Source: a virus. Taken from it: a stretch of DNA of 37,052 nucleotides. The notes beneath the pieces were generated by a model that was not told the origin of the DNA, did not search any database, and saw only the letters and a list, made by a program, of their open reading frames with translations. How positions within the stretch are numbered: the stretch's first letter is position 1; each line of letters opens with the position of its first letter. The stretch is from the IMG/VR virus record IMGVR_UViG_3300024520_000231, positions 1 to 37,052 of that record. One strand, 5' to 3'. A program made the translations under genes and the position numbers. This document shows positions 20,480 through 29,662 of this stretch, one piece after another.

Positions 20480-21910
20480 TTAATAAAATACTTTCCAAGC
20501 TACAGTGAATCCAGATCAAGTTAAATTACTTGGTGTTCATGTTTTTGTTCAAGCTAATCTAAGAATAAATTGTCATGAAGAAGCATCTGTTACAGTAGCT
20601 ACAACAGCCCAACTATTAGCTCCTGTTGAACCAAAATCATTATTAGTAGCTGAAACAGAATATTGTGCTGAAGTAGGTGCAGCATCTGCTCAAACAAATC
20701 CCCATCCCCATCCATGCCTTAATGTAGTTCATTCAAATGTTAATGTTTTACAATATCTTCATGAATTATCTCATTGTACTCAACTAGCTCTTATTGTAAC
20801 TTCTATTAATTTAGGAGTACCATTTAATGAACTAGTAGTTGTATCTAAGTTTCATGTAGCAGATAATGTTGAAGCAACAGCAAAATATCATGCTTCATGT
20901 TGTAGATTTTCATAGTTATCTTTACCTTGTTTAGCTGTAATAACTGCTTGTGTAAGTGTTCATGTAGTAGCTTCAGCATCAGTAGCCATTTTAATACTAC
21001 TTGTTTTAATAAAGTTTGTTCCATCATAAACAACTACTACAATATCACTAGCTTCTATTTCATTGTTAGCTAAGTCTTCTCAATTTGATCATTTAATTGT
21101 TTTAGCTCATAAACTATCCACGTTTAATGTACAAGCTCATGTATTAGCTGTATTAGCCGTAAAAGTTATAGTTTGTCATGTTACATAAGCTCATAAATTA
21201 GGTGTAAGAGATATTACATAAGTATCACTTGCTTCTGCGTCTGCAGCAAACACCCATTTTCATTCTTGTACTGTTTCAGCTACTTGTGATGGATCAGGAA
21301 CGATAGTAGCTCATGATCATCATGCTCATCATGTTCATGCATCAACTTCAGCATCAGTAGCTAATTCTACTTTTCATGCTACAGTTGCACTAGCATTTGG
21401 AAAAGTTCAACCACTTTCTCTATCTACCCAAGATCATCATGTATAATCAGTAAATTTCCCTGTATCAGTTAAATATACCTGCATTCAATTAGCTGCTGTA
21501 GTTATAGCAGCATCTCTAGCAGTAGTGTCTGCATAAGCTGTAACTCATCAAGTTGACTCATCTACTTTAGAGTTAACCGCTGTAACTATATCACTCCAAA
21601 AAGCATAATTATCTGATATTATAACTTTAGATCAAACAGGATGTGTTTGAGCTGTTGTAGTAACAGAAGCTCATTGGCTTTGATTTCTTGATGAAATAGT
21701 AATACTTTTAGCAGAAGTATCTAAAGCACTAATTTTAACTATTTCCATTGTTGTTTTTCATGGATTAATAACGCAATAACTAGTAGTAGATGAAGGAAAA
21801 GTAAAAGAAGGTGCTGTAGCAACAAACATAGTTACTCATGATGTTGATAAAGCTTGTGTTAATGTAGTTGAATAATTATCTTCTAACGGATAAGTACTTA
21901 TATCACTCAT
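20480..21910 (-). CDS. Virion structural protein, fibre/collar type
   Basis: A 476-residue protein starting MSDISTYPLEDNYSTTLTQA. The first 100 residues form a beta-rich domain with a VNPGKTTMEIVKISA-like strand; residues about 165 to 195 hold NASATVAGKVELATDAEVDA and a Gly-rich stretch, a linker common in phage fibre and tail-surface proteins. The C-terminal 150 residues (RHGWGWGF, ending WKVFY) are beta-rich and resemble sugar-binding or fibre-tip domains. TGA supplies most glycines, including runs of two. It lies between the tail-hub-like gene and the giant internal protein. Exact role unknown. Confidence 0.7.
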
Positions 21911-21931
21911 ATTTATAAAAATTAAAAAATA

Positions 21932-23977
21932 TTAACCTAAATTGGCTGTTGGAAATATATCCATAGACTCGGTAGTGAAATCCATTCTCATTTTATCTAA
22001 TGTCCATACAGTCGAAGCTGCTTCACTAGACATTTTTATTTGTATTTTACTTCATGAATAAAACAATGGTAATCTAATCTTATAAGGGAATAAATCTATA
22101 TCATTTCACGTTCATTCTCATCATCAAATTGTACCTGTTCAAAGCTCTTTAGTTCATATAGTAATAGCTGTAATATCTATATCTAATTGTGTATCTGTTA
22201 TTTCATATGTATTAACAGTTTCTCAATCAACAAATAATTCTATATTTATTGTACTCCCCTCATTTTTAAGTCAACTGATATCTACAGAATTATAAGATTT
22301 AAATACTGAAATATCTCAAAAATCATATTCTTTAGTAGTTAATTCATGTAATATCTCTATTCATAAATCATCAAATCAAGTTTCTATTTCTACCATTTGT
22401 CATCACAATGTCGCTATCAAATCTCTAACAACACCATTTGTATCTATATAAAATCAATAATCATAAATAGGTTGATATGTATATTCAGACCAAGATTTTC
22501 ATATAAGACTAGAATAAACTATTGTTTTATTTGGGATATTATCATTAAGAGTATTAAAAGAAAAATAATAGTTATTCAAAGATTTAATATAATGTCATGC
22601 ATTTGCGTTATATTGTTTAGGAGTAATATCATTAATGAATTCTCTAAGATCTTCTGTTAAAGGTTGTGATTCAATTGCAGCAGATCAACTTACTCAATTT
22701 CTTTGTTTCAAAAAATTAACTCATTCATCTGTAAAATAAAATAAAGAATTTCATACATTTTCTATAGTTCTACTAGAATATCAACCATTCTGTGTATCTA
22801 ATCATGTAGCAGAAGGTGTAGATAAATTTATAGAATAAACTTTTTTGTCTTTAAAGGCTAATATTAAAGCTCATAATTCATGTAATCAATTTATTTCTCA
22901 AAGTTCATCTCATCATACTACTACACTATTAGCATTAGGAGTCTGTGCATCTGCTTGTGCCGTATTGTCGTAATATAATGTGGAAGGATTAGAATCATCT
23001 CACGCTCATATAATACGATCAGAAACATAAAGTAAATACCTAAAATTAGGCTGTCAAGCATATTCGGTAGCCACTACTCAATTAAAATCCATATAATTAT
23101 CTACTCAATTACACATATATATAATATTTCTATATACAGCAAAAGACCACCTTGTGCGTTCTGTTGTTCGTCAAGTAGCTGTTTCAAATTGTGTCAATGA
23201 TGTCTTTATTAAATCCCAGTAAGTACTAGTTTCATCATAATGAAACATATTAGTTCATACAGCAGCTATAGCAGTTCTAACTAAAGTATCATCTCTTTGA
23301 AAAAAGAAATATGAGGTTACTGGCAAAGAAGAGCTAGCACTATATGCATTTATATCATCGAAAGTAACAGCTGTTTGATCTGTATAAGAAGATGAATAAG
23401 TTATATTAAATTGAAAATAGTCTATGGTTGTGTCTACTGGAGTTCATGTACTTGTAGCATCATCAAACAATAAAGGTAAAAAAGTACTGGTTCATTCAGT
23501 TAATGTCGAACTTGTCCAACTATAATAATTAGAGGAGTCAGAACCAACCTTAAATTCTATTTGTGTAAGATTAGTATTAAATCAAGATGGAACATTATAC
23601 CATAATCATATATATCATTTAGCTGTACTTATATCAACAGTTCATATAGAAGCATTTGTTAATGTTGCAGCATCTCATGCATCATTTGATACATCTATAG
23701 TAAAATCTAAAGCATTAGTCCCCCTAATAGCTGTTGTAGTGGCTAGGGAGGTTGCATCCAATGCCGCAGTCCAATTAGTAGTTGCATCCATGTCATTCAA
23801 CGCTACAACAGCATCAGGGATTGGTTTACCGAAAGTAGCAGTTCAACGTCTAGTTCTTAGTCGTTTATCTTTATCATAATACATATTTTTAAGAGTCGCA
23901 AACTGATTATCATCAATAATCTGTGCATCAGTTAAATTTAACCCTCATTTAAAATTTGTAAGATTTATAGTAGACAT
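21932..23977 (-). CDS. Tail hub-like protein (T7 tail tubular B / P22 gp10-like)
   Basis: A 681-residue protein beginning MSTINLTNFKGGLNLTDAQI. The start resembles podovirus tail-hub proteins, which open with a short GG(L/I)N segment, then a beta-propeller-like body with repeated sugar- or DNA-tube-type blades: NIIYMCNGVDNYMDFNG and similar 'name-and-value' strands recur. The C-terminal 150 residues are beta-rich. It follows the adaptor by 15 bases, the same order as gp11-gp12 in T7-like and gp4-gp10 in P22-like phages. I checked the full frame. Family assignment is by pattern and order, not by a diagnostic motif. Confidence 0.65.
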
Positions 23978-23992
23978 AAGTTATAATGTTTA

Positions 23993-24655
23993 TTATATTA
24001 AAACGTCCGATCTAACTACTTTTCTTTGTCTAGCAGTTAAAAATTGATAGTCATTCTCGTCATACTGTATATATGTTCATAAAAGCATATTAAGTATATC
24101 TTGGTAATCTTGTATTTTTTCTTGTGCTGTTTGTCTATTTCATCTAGCCGTATTCCATACTAAATAAGAAGCATATTTAATAATTAAAAGATCAAAATCA
24201 TCAGGAAAATCTATAGTATCACTATCACTACTTAATGCTGTTAATTTCTTTTTGTAATCAATATCTAAAGTTCATGCTGCATTAGGAGTAGGATCTAAAC
24301 CTATAACTGTTCATCTTATATAATATCGTATAGGAATTGAAGATGTAAATGTAGCAAACTTCCGCTTTAATGCTACTTTTGTAGTTTTGAATAAATCATC
24401 TCATTCATATCTAACTAACTCTATTCTAATAAAATCAGAAATATTACTCGTTAAAGAATATTCTTGAGTTCATGATACAGTTGTTATAGTCGTATTAGCA
24501 TCATGCTCTCTCCATTCAAAATTTCAATCAGCCTGTACTCTTGTATAAGCTCGATTAATAGCACTATTTAATACTGAATCACTCCATATTTTTCAATTAG
24601 GATCTATTTTTATTTCATTTCTTAGGTCAGTTCTCAAACTTAATAAAGTACTCAT
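23993..24655 (-). CDS. Head-tail adaptor-like protein (T7 gp11 / P22 gp4-like)
   Basis: A 220-residue protein. It begins with the helical pattern of podovirus adaptors: MSTLLSLRTDLRNEIKIDPN, then W(S)DSVLNSAINRAYTRV and FEWRE. A beta region follows (QEYSLTSNISDFIRIELV), a PIRYYIRG strand and a late LIIKYASYLVW helix. The same layout occurs in adaptor proteins that ring the portal and start the short tail. It is the first gene of the leftward late unit, 29 bases after the late -10 prom site. Several helix-capping glycines are TGA. Confidence 0.7.
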
Positions 24656-24683
24656 ATTAAAAATATTAGTTATATCTATTATC

Positions 24684-24710
24684 ATTATAATATATTAAAT
24701 TAGAATTCAA
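24684..24710 (-). promoter_or_regulatory. Leftward late promoter
   Basis: On the minus strand TTGAAT (24705-24710) and TATAAT (24684-24689) are 15 bp apart, just upstream of the adaptor gene. It lies in the divergent gap 24656-24813 opposite the rightward promoter at 24753. Confidence 0.6.
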
Positions 24711-24752
24711 GCCAAAAAAAATAACTATATTATTAAAAAGTCTAAAAAAGTA

Positions 24753-24780
24753 TTGACAACATATTTAAATGTGATAAACT
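24753..24780 (+). promoter_or_regulatory. Rightward early promoter
   Basis: TTGACA (24753-24758), a 16-bp spacer and TAAACT (24775-24780), 33 bases before the PrsW-like gene. The preceding AAAAAAGTA also occurs in front of the promoter at 30640. Confidence 0.7.
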
Positions 24781-24813
24781 TATCCTAGTTAATTTATTCA
24801 TAACATTTTTCAT

Positions 24814-25308
24814 ATGTACACAATACTATTTACATTAATATTAACTGGAATGTTTTTAGAAATATCTATAGATTATACCAATTTAATAACTTGATTTGAG
24901 TGATCTAATTATTTATTATATACTATAATATTTGCAGGTATAGAAGAATTAATAAAAATTTGTTGAGCATATATGGGAAAATCAACAAAAGAATTTGATG
25001 AATTATGAATATGTATAATTATATCATGTCTTACATTTGCTACATATGAGAACTTTTTATATTATCAACAATCATGAATGGAATTATTATTAATAAGATT
25101 ATTTCCTTGTACATTAATACATATATCTACATATATATTTTATAATGAATTTTGAAAGAAATGATTTTTGATTGCATTAATAATACATATTATGTATAAT
25201 TATTTCGTAGTATTAGAATGAATGATGTGAACAACTATGATTATAAGTTCTATTATTATATTAAATCCTAATATTATAAATTTTATTTTTAATAATAATT
25301 ATCAATAG
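24814..25308 (+). CDS. PrsW-like intramembrane protease
   Basis: A 164-residue multi-pass membrane protein and the first gene of the rightward unit. It shows the ordered motifs of the PrsW family: EELIK (residues 44-48), FATYENF (75-81), a histidine in LIHISTY (103) and a final HIMYNYF (125-131), each within or beside hydrophobic helices (about five segments). The conserved acidic and histidine residues are the proposed catalytic or metal site. Bacterial PrsW cleaves anti-sigma factors at the membrane. In a phage it could cut a host membrane regulator or process phage membrane proteins; this is inference. Eight TGA glycines. No signal peptide beyond the first helix. Confidence 0.7.
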
Positions 25309-25343
25309 TGTGAAAAAAGTGTGAAAAAAGTGTGAAAGAAAAG
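25309..25343 (+). repeat. Direct repeats TGTGAAAAAAG (iteron-like)
   Basis: Copies at 25309-25319 and 25320-25330 are identical; a variant TGTGAAAGAAAAG follows at 25331-25343, then TGTTTTTA. They begin right after the PrsW-like stop, in a gap of 112 bases without a gene. Possible protein-binding iterons or a regulatory leader. Confidence 0.6.
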
Positions 25344-25420
25344 TGTTTTTAAACCGCCCAACTAAACACCATATATTACCGTCTTCCAGATGATGATCTA
25401 ATAATGAAACTAATATTATA

Positions 25421-25606
25421 ATGTTAAGAAGAAAAGAACACGCACATTTTCATAACGTATTTCAAAATATGACGTTTAATGAACAAATATCACATATATT
25501 ATCTATAAATAATCAATCCTTAATACCTGAACTTAAAGATTCTCTACAGGAAATACTTTGAAATTATGATATAGAAGATATATATAAAAAAGAATGTTTT
25601 AAATAA
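25421..25606 (+). CDS. Small protein, unknown
   Basis: A 61-residue protein (MLRRKEHAHFHNVFQNMTFN, ending KKECFK), helical, His/Asn-rich at the start and acidic toward the end. One glycine, encoded by TGA. It is in the early transcription unit with 23 bases to the next gene. Unknown function. Confidence 0.5.
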
Positions 25607-25629
25607 TTTTATTTTTTAATTTATTTCAC

Positions 25630-25902
25630 ATGTTAAATACAGATAAAGAAATAGAGACTCTTGACGCTATAGTAATGGAAGAAATTAATAATAGACTTCA
25701 TAAAATAAAACCTAAAGACATGGAATCATTTGAAGCCTTTAATATATTATCTTGTGAAGAATGATTTTTATATTATGCTATGCTTCAAATGGCTGATGAT
25801 AATAAAAATACCATCCTTACAGGACAAACACTAACAGAGATGTTAACTATAATTAGAAATGATCTTGAAAAAAAAGCTAAAAAATTTCTTGATTTAATTT
25901 AA
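25630..25902 (+). CDS. Small acidic helical protein, unknown
   Basis: A 90-residue protein (MLNTDKEIETLDAIVMEEIN, ending KKFLDLI), almost entirely helical, with a central aromatic patch (CEEGFLYYAML). One TGA and one GGA glycine. The leader TTTTATTTTTTAATTTATTTCACATG is of the standard phage type. It is followed by a structured non-coding stretch with a terminator at 26068. Function unknown. Confidence 0.55.
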
Positions 25903-25922
25903 TTTTTGAATAAAAATATTAC

Positions 25923-26068
25923 AGCCTTATTAAAAACCTAATGAAATCTTGTGTTTCCATTACGTTATAAAATAGCTTTAGTAAGGCTACTTAATCCTTC
26001 TGATCAGGGTGGTTACTGGTAATTAGGGCTGTAAGTTGCATTAATTCGCAATCTTATTGGCCCTTTTT
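25923..26068 (+). ncRNA. Structured RNA region ending in a terminator
   Basis: AGCCTTATTAAA (25923-25934) pairs with TTTAGTAAGGCT (25977-25988), 12 bp with one G-U; inside it TAATG/CATTA can form a second hairpin. Downstream CCTAAT/ATTAGG allows a long-range pairing. The element ends in a strong intrinsic terminator: AGGGC (26025-26029) with GCCCT (26060-26064), inner TAAG/CTTA and TGC/GCA, then TTTTT. It may be the structured 3' end of the preceding transcript or a separate small RNA; a promoter just upstream (TTGATT or TTGAAT with 16 bp) is weak. Confidence 0.5.
26025..26068 (+). terminator. Intrinsic terminator
   Basis: GGGC/GCCC outer stem with TAAG/CTTA and TGC/GCA inner stems and a T-run at 26064-26068. 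Confidence 0.75.
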
Positions 26069-26086
26069 ATTTTATTGAAAAAACTA

Positions 26087-26114
26087 TTGACTTTTGTTTT
26101 TTTTATGATAAACT
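26087..26114 (+). promoter_or_regulatory. Rightward promoter
   Basis: TTGACT (26087-26092), a 16-bp spacer and TAAACT (26109-26114), with the extension TGATAAACT shared with the promoter at 24753. Probable start near 26121. Confidence 0.65.
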
Positions 26115-26120
26115 ACTCTT

Positions 26121-26243
26121 GCAACATTAAATCACACTACATAGAGAATGTCTAATAAGCCTTGCGACAGCTTTTGTTGCAAACATTGATCAACTCGTAG
26201 TGTGGTTGATCCCTGTCGTAAGGCTTACTGGACATTTTATTTT
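26121..26243 (+). ncRNA. Highly structured leader or small RNA with possible pseudoknot
   Basis: Directly after a promoter: AATGTC (26147-26152) pairs with GACATT (26231-26236); 26156-26170 pairs with 26213-26227 over 15 continuous pairs (one G-U); GATCAAC (26188-26194) pairs with GTTGATC (26205-26211). The apical loop contains GTAGTGTG (26197-26204), fully complementary to CACACTAC upstream (26133-26140). A T-rich tail follows (TTTTATTTTTT), then the leader of the gene at 26258. This is either a free RNA or a terminator/antiterminator leader that controls the genes downstream. The overall design matches no family I know. Confidence 0.65.
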
Positions 26244-26257
26244 TTAACCATTTTTTT

Positions 26258-26515
26258 ATGATCAAGTTAGCAAGAAACGGTTCTTTTGAATATATCAAAG
26301 AAGCGTCTTGAAAAAAGATTACAGCAAAATATCTAAAGGAAAAAGATATATGCTTATATAGAACCCCACACTATTATAGGGTGGTTGTAAGGATTGAATG
26401 AGATGATGTTTATTACTTAGATGAAAAGGCATTCCCTTGAGTGTGTTCAAAGTCTCATTTTTGTCGTATGTGTCCCACTATTATTACTAAAGAAGAATTA
26501 CAATTCTTAGGGTAA
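26258..26515 (+). CDS. Small Cys-containing protein, unknown
   Basis: An 85-residue alpha/beta protein (MIKLARNGSFEYIKEASGKK). A beta segment (YYRVVVRIEGDDVYYLDE) is followed by three cysteines (VCSKSHFCRMCP), a partial zinc-knuckle-like cluster. Most glycines are TGA. It follows the structured RNA leader and has the TTTTTTAACC leader before its ATG. Function unknown; it is the gene most directly placed to be regulated by that RNA. Confidence 0.55.
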
Positions 26516-26539
26516 TATTTATTTTTTAACTTTTTTATT

Positions 26540-26851
26540 ATGGAAAATAATATCATTAAACTATGTAGCCTTTATATTAGGCTAAAAACTGATTGCGATA
26601 AAATAAATAGAATATTTCAATGAGATTATGATAATTATGAGTATTTAGACGATATAATATTAGATCTAATTTGATTTAAAGAGGATAATACAAATTCTGC
26701 TTATGACGAGAATTGAGAATTAAAGAAATGGCTAACTAAAAAAGATATATTCTGTAGAACAGAAATTCATGAGACAATGTGGGAAGTGACTAATAATTGA
26801 GGAAGTTGAGAAGATTTATATAAGACTCTAATATTACAAAAGAAAGGATAA
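26540..26851 (+). CDS. Small acidic protein, unknown
   Basis: A 103-residue acidic protein (MENNIIKLCSLYIRLKTDCD, ending ILQKKG). It has an aromatic/Asp-rich middle and a late Gly-rich turn (NNGGSGED), where two of three glycines are TGA. The leader is nearly identical to that of the next gene (TTTATTTTTTAACTTTT). Unknown family; it lies just before the replication initiator. Confidence 0.55.
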
Positions 26852-26875
26852 TATTTATTTTTTAACTTTTATATT

Positions 26876-27652
26876 ATGGAAAAAACAACATGAAAAATAA
26901 CTTCTAATGATTGAGGTTATATAGAGGAAAAACATTTATTTACATATAACGAAGAAGAAAAACAAGAGAATGAAATAAATAGAGAAAATGCTAAAAAGTA
27001 TTGTAAATATTTAACAATACCCAGATCTATTTTTGAATTATGATTATCTTGAAATGAAGCAATATTATATGCTTTTATGAGTAGTTGGATATGAGATTGA
27101 ACTAGGTTTTATTTTACAAATAATCAATTATCTAAATTATTTAATATTTCAATTGACACAATTACTAGAATAACTAAATCTTTATCAAAAAAATGATTAG
27201 TAGAACTAGGTTATAAAAGGAAGTCTAATTGATGACAAATTAGATTTATTAATATAAAAAGCCCACTCCTTAAAATAAGGAGTAGCAAATCCGCAAAATA
27301 CGGAGGAAGTATTAATAATATAAATAATAAAAAAGAAATATATAAAGAAAAAATAAAACAGGATGAAATTGAATGAATAGAAAATTTAGATAATTACGAG
27401 AAATGATTACTTCTTAGATTATATAAAGATTTTGATTATTCTCTCAACATGGATGATACAGAAACATATTCAGAATGGTTTAAACGGACTTTATGATATT
27501 TATATACACAAGCCTGAATCTTCGACATTCAAGCATTTAGGTTATTATATACCGAATGGAGAATGTATTATGTAGACAAATGAAAAGAAATTAAAAACCC
27601 AAGATCAAGTTTTAATAACTGGGTAAAAAATAGTTTATCATATAACAAATAA
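26876..27652 (+). CDS. Replication initiator with winged-helix domain
   Basis: A 258-residue protein. Residues about 47 to 115 form a winged helix of the HTH_36 / phage RepO-like type: IPRSIFELGLSGNEAILYAF, then FYFTNNQLSKLFNIS and TITRITKSLSKKGLVELG. A linker of charged and Asn-rich sequence follows, then a C-terminal helical domain (YSEWFKRTLGYLYTQAGIFD) like the helicase-loader part of phage initiators. The next gene, 3 bases on, is a DnaB-type helicase, the usual pairing of initiator and helicase. The coding sequence contains inverted repeats at 27265-27304, as in phages whose origin lies inside the initiator gene. Confidence 0.7.
27265..27304. other. Inverted repeats inside the initiator gene (candidate origin)
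   Basis: ACTCCTTA (27265-27272) and TAAGGAGT (27276-27283) form a perfect 8-bp inverted repeat with a 3-base centre; TCCG (27290-27293) and CGGA (27301-27304) follow. They sit in the linker region of the initiator, where lambda-like phages carry the origin. Confidence 0.45.
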
Positions 27653-27655
27653 ATT

Positions 27656-28777
27656 ATGGAACACTTACAACACCAAAAATATTTAATATCATGATACTTA
27701 CAAGAATGAGTTCATGATAAAAATCTAGAACCAGAATTGTTTGGATCTTATAAAAACGCTTATATTTTTATGAGAGATAACTGAGTAAGTATACAGCCAG
27801 AATTAACTAAACAGTTTAAATGAAACTCATATGAAATAGCCGAACTATGGAAAGATAATTATAATGCTACGTTCTTTTTACATAAGGATTATTATATAAA
27901 AAAACTAAACGAGTGGTATGCTGGAGAAAAATTTAAGAATATTACAGATACAACAGTTAAAATAAATAAGATGCAAAAGTTTTTAGATAAGGTTAACGTA
28001 AAGAAAACTAAAGATATATGACATATAACTGACGCTATAAATCAATTCAATACACAACAAGAAAAAATAAAAAAAATATGAAGACTATGAATTTGTAGCC
28101 CTTTTCCTTGTTTAGATAAAATAACACAATGAATTATATCTTGAAAAGTTTATACAATATGATGATTCAGTAATTTATGAAAATCAAAGTTATCATATCA
28201 TTATGCTAGCCACTTTATTAGTAAATGACATAAGGTTTTATACTTTAGTTTAGAAGTAGAGAAATGGCTAGTTTTAGCTAATATAATGGCATCATTTTAT
28301 GAATTAGATTATTCTGATGTAATAAATAACATAACCCCAGATAAAGATGATTTTGAAAACTTAAAAATTTATCAAAATATATTTAATTTACGTGAAATTG
28401 TAAGCATTATAAAAGAACAAAAGGCAGATATAGTTTTTATAGATTTTATACAAAATGTAAAAGCAGACTGAAATAGTGAATATGAAAGGTTAACTAATGC
28501 TGCACAAGATATACAAAAAGCTGCAATTGAATCTTGAAGTACGATATTTAGCTTATCACAGGTTAATAACGAAAGCAGATTTAAATGATGATCTAATGTT
28601 ATGCTTAAATGATCTTGATCAATATTTGCGTCAAGTGATGTTATTTTAGTATTATACAAAGACTCAGAATTAAAATTAACAATAGCAAAAAATAAATTCT
28701 GAGAAGCCTGAGTTAATTTTTTAGTCAATGTTGATTACAAAAAAAACATATTTAAACTATCAAAAGAGACGATTTAA
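27656..28777 (+). CDS. dnaB: Replicative helicase, DnaB type
   Basis: A 373-residue RecA-fold helicase. P-loop GGFSNLGKS lies at residues 169-177 with three TGA glycines (two adjacent at 28160-28165). Walker B is DIVFIDFIQN near 265, followed by the Q-type motif GSTIFSLSQVNNESR, and later FASSDVILVLY and NKFGEAG, all expected for DnaB/GP4 helicases. The N-terminal 140 residues are a shortened, divergent primase-interaction domain. It should unwind phage DNA as a hexamer, loaded by the initiator encoded just upstream. No polymerase gene is present. Confidence 0.92.
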
Positions 28778-28862
28778 GAGACTTTATAAAGAAAATGGAT
28801 ATAGATAAAGGTAAAGAAGTTTAGTGTGCTTAAATAGCTAAATAACAACGATTAAAATCAAA

Positions 28863-28964
28863 ATGGGTAACACATGCGAATCGTGATTAGAAAATAAATC
28901 CCATTATATATTTTATAACTTAATGTCAAGCTTATATGAAAATAATAATAACTGATCATTTTAA
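28863..28964 (+). CDS. Possible small peptide
   Basis: A 33-residue frame (MGNTCESGLENKSHYIFYNL start) with two TGA codons, overlapping the next gene by 29 bases. It is too short for confidence; the 28778-28862 stretch before it holds nothing else I can support. Confidence 0.25.
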
Positions 28965-29220
28965 GGAAAGAGCTAAGGAAAGACTTAAACACCATGATTT
29001 AGATTGGATTGAAAGATCTTTTAAGCAATGAATAAAAATGCATAAAAGGCATAAGAAAGGAGTTTTTATTAAAAAGGCAAGTCATTCAAATTCAGATGGT
29101 GAGGTATATATCTTAATATGGAAGGAATTAAAATACTATTTTAGCAAGAAAAATTGAGATTGGATTTTAATAAGCTTTTGAATACGTATAATACAAAAAG
29201 AAAAGGAGTTTATATTTTAA
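28936..29220 (+). CDS. Small basic protein, toxin-fold-like, unknown
   Basis: A 94-residue protein beginning MKIIITDHFKERAKERLKHH. The order (H-F-x-ER-x-x-ER early, a helix with repeated basic residues, then two or three strands VYILIWKELKYYF and DWILISF) resembles DUF4258 and RelE/ParE-like small proteins. That is a pattern match only, and there is no antitoxin beside it. Three glycines are TGA. It could be a regulator or nuclease accessory gene between helicase and DUF1064. Confidence 0.5.
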
Positions 29221-29229
29221 TTTTTAAGT

Positions 29230-29586
29230 ATGCGTAATTACTCAAAGTATGGTAATAAGAAAGTAGAATTCGATTGAATAAAGTTTGATTCAATTAAAGA
29301 AAAAAACAGATTTTGTGATTTAAAAATATTAGAAAAAGCTGGAAAAATTAGCTCTTTAGTATTACAACCAAGCTATGTTTTACAAGAAAAATTTAAAGAT
29401 AATTTGGGGAAAGCAATAAGAAGCATTAAATATAATGCCGATTTTTCCTATAAAGATAATAATACTTGAATGTTTGTAGCAGAAGATGTTAAGTGATCAA
29501 AAAAAATATTAACAGAAGCTTTTAAAATAAAATTTAAACTTGCAAAATTTAAATATCCTAATATAATATTTAAAATAGTATACTAA
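29230..29586 (+). CDS. DUF1064 nuclease-like protein
   Basis: A 118-residue protein that follows the DUF1064 pattern from end to end: KVEFDGIKFDSIKEKNRF, then KILEKAGKISSLVLQPSYVL, IKYNADFSY and FVAEDVKG, then IKFKL. TGA falls on the conserved glycines of DGIKFDS and EDVKG, an independent proof of glycine decoding. DUF1064 proteins are phage endonuclease-fold proteins (PD-(D/E)xK-like: E in IKE, D in ADF, E in AED, K), probably used in recombination or junction processing. Neighbours are a helicase and HNH genes. Confidence 0.85.
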
Positions 29587-29599
29587 ACTACTTTAAAGT

Positions 29600-29650
29600 G
29601 TCCTTCAAAATGCTAGGTAGTAATGAAGGACCGCCTAGCGTTTATTTTTT
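29600..29650 (+). promoter_or_regulatory. Attenuator-like leader before the homing endonuclease
   Basis: GTCCTTCA (29600-29607) pairs with TGAAGGAC (29624-29631); AAATGCTAGG (29608-29617) pairs with CCTAGCGTTT (29634-29643), one G-U, followed by ATTTTTTTA. The two pairings interlock and cannot both form easily, so one is a terminator and the other an antiterminator, or the two form a pseudoknot. Confidence 0.6.
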
Positions 29651-29662
29651 TATATAAAAACA

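Noticed and set aside
22397-22660. Plus-strand frame of 87 residues
   Set aside because: Antisense to the 681-residue tail-hub-like gene, whose frame is continuous.
1-24655. Many plus-strand reading frames of 60 to 150 residues
   Set aside because: They are antisense shadows of long minus-strand genes with recognisable domains; the abundance of tca/cat on the plus strand reflects TGA glycines and start codons on the other strand.
25309-25343. CRISPR-like repeats
   Set aside because: Units are 11 bp and directly adjacent, with no spacers and no cas genes.
25903-26257. A tRNA or a suppressor tRNA-Gly(UCA)
   Set aside because: I could not form a cloverleaf with a T-arm and acceptor; the stems found have terminator and pseudoknot geometry instead.
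28372-28728. Minus-strand frame of 118 residues inside the helicase gene
   Set aside because: It is opposite the conserved helicase motifs, with no leader and low-quality composition.
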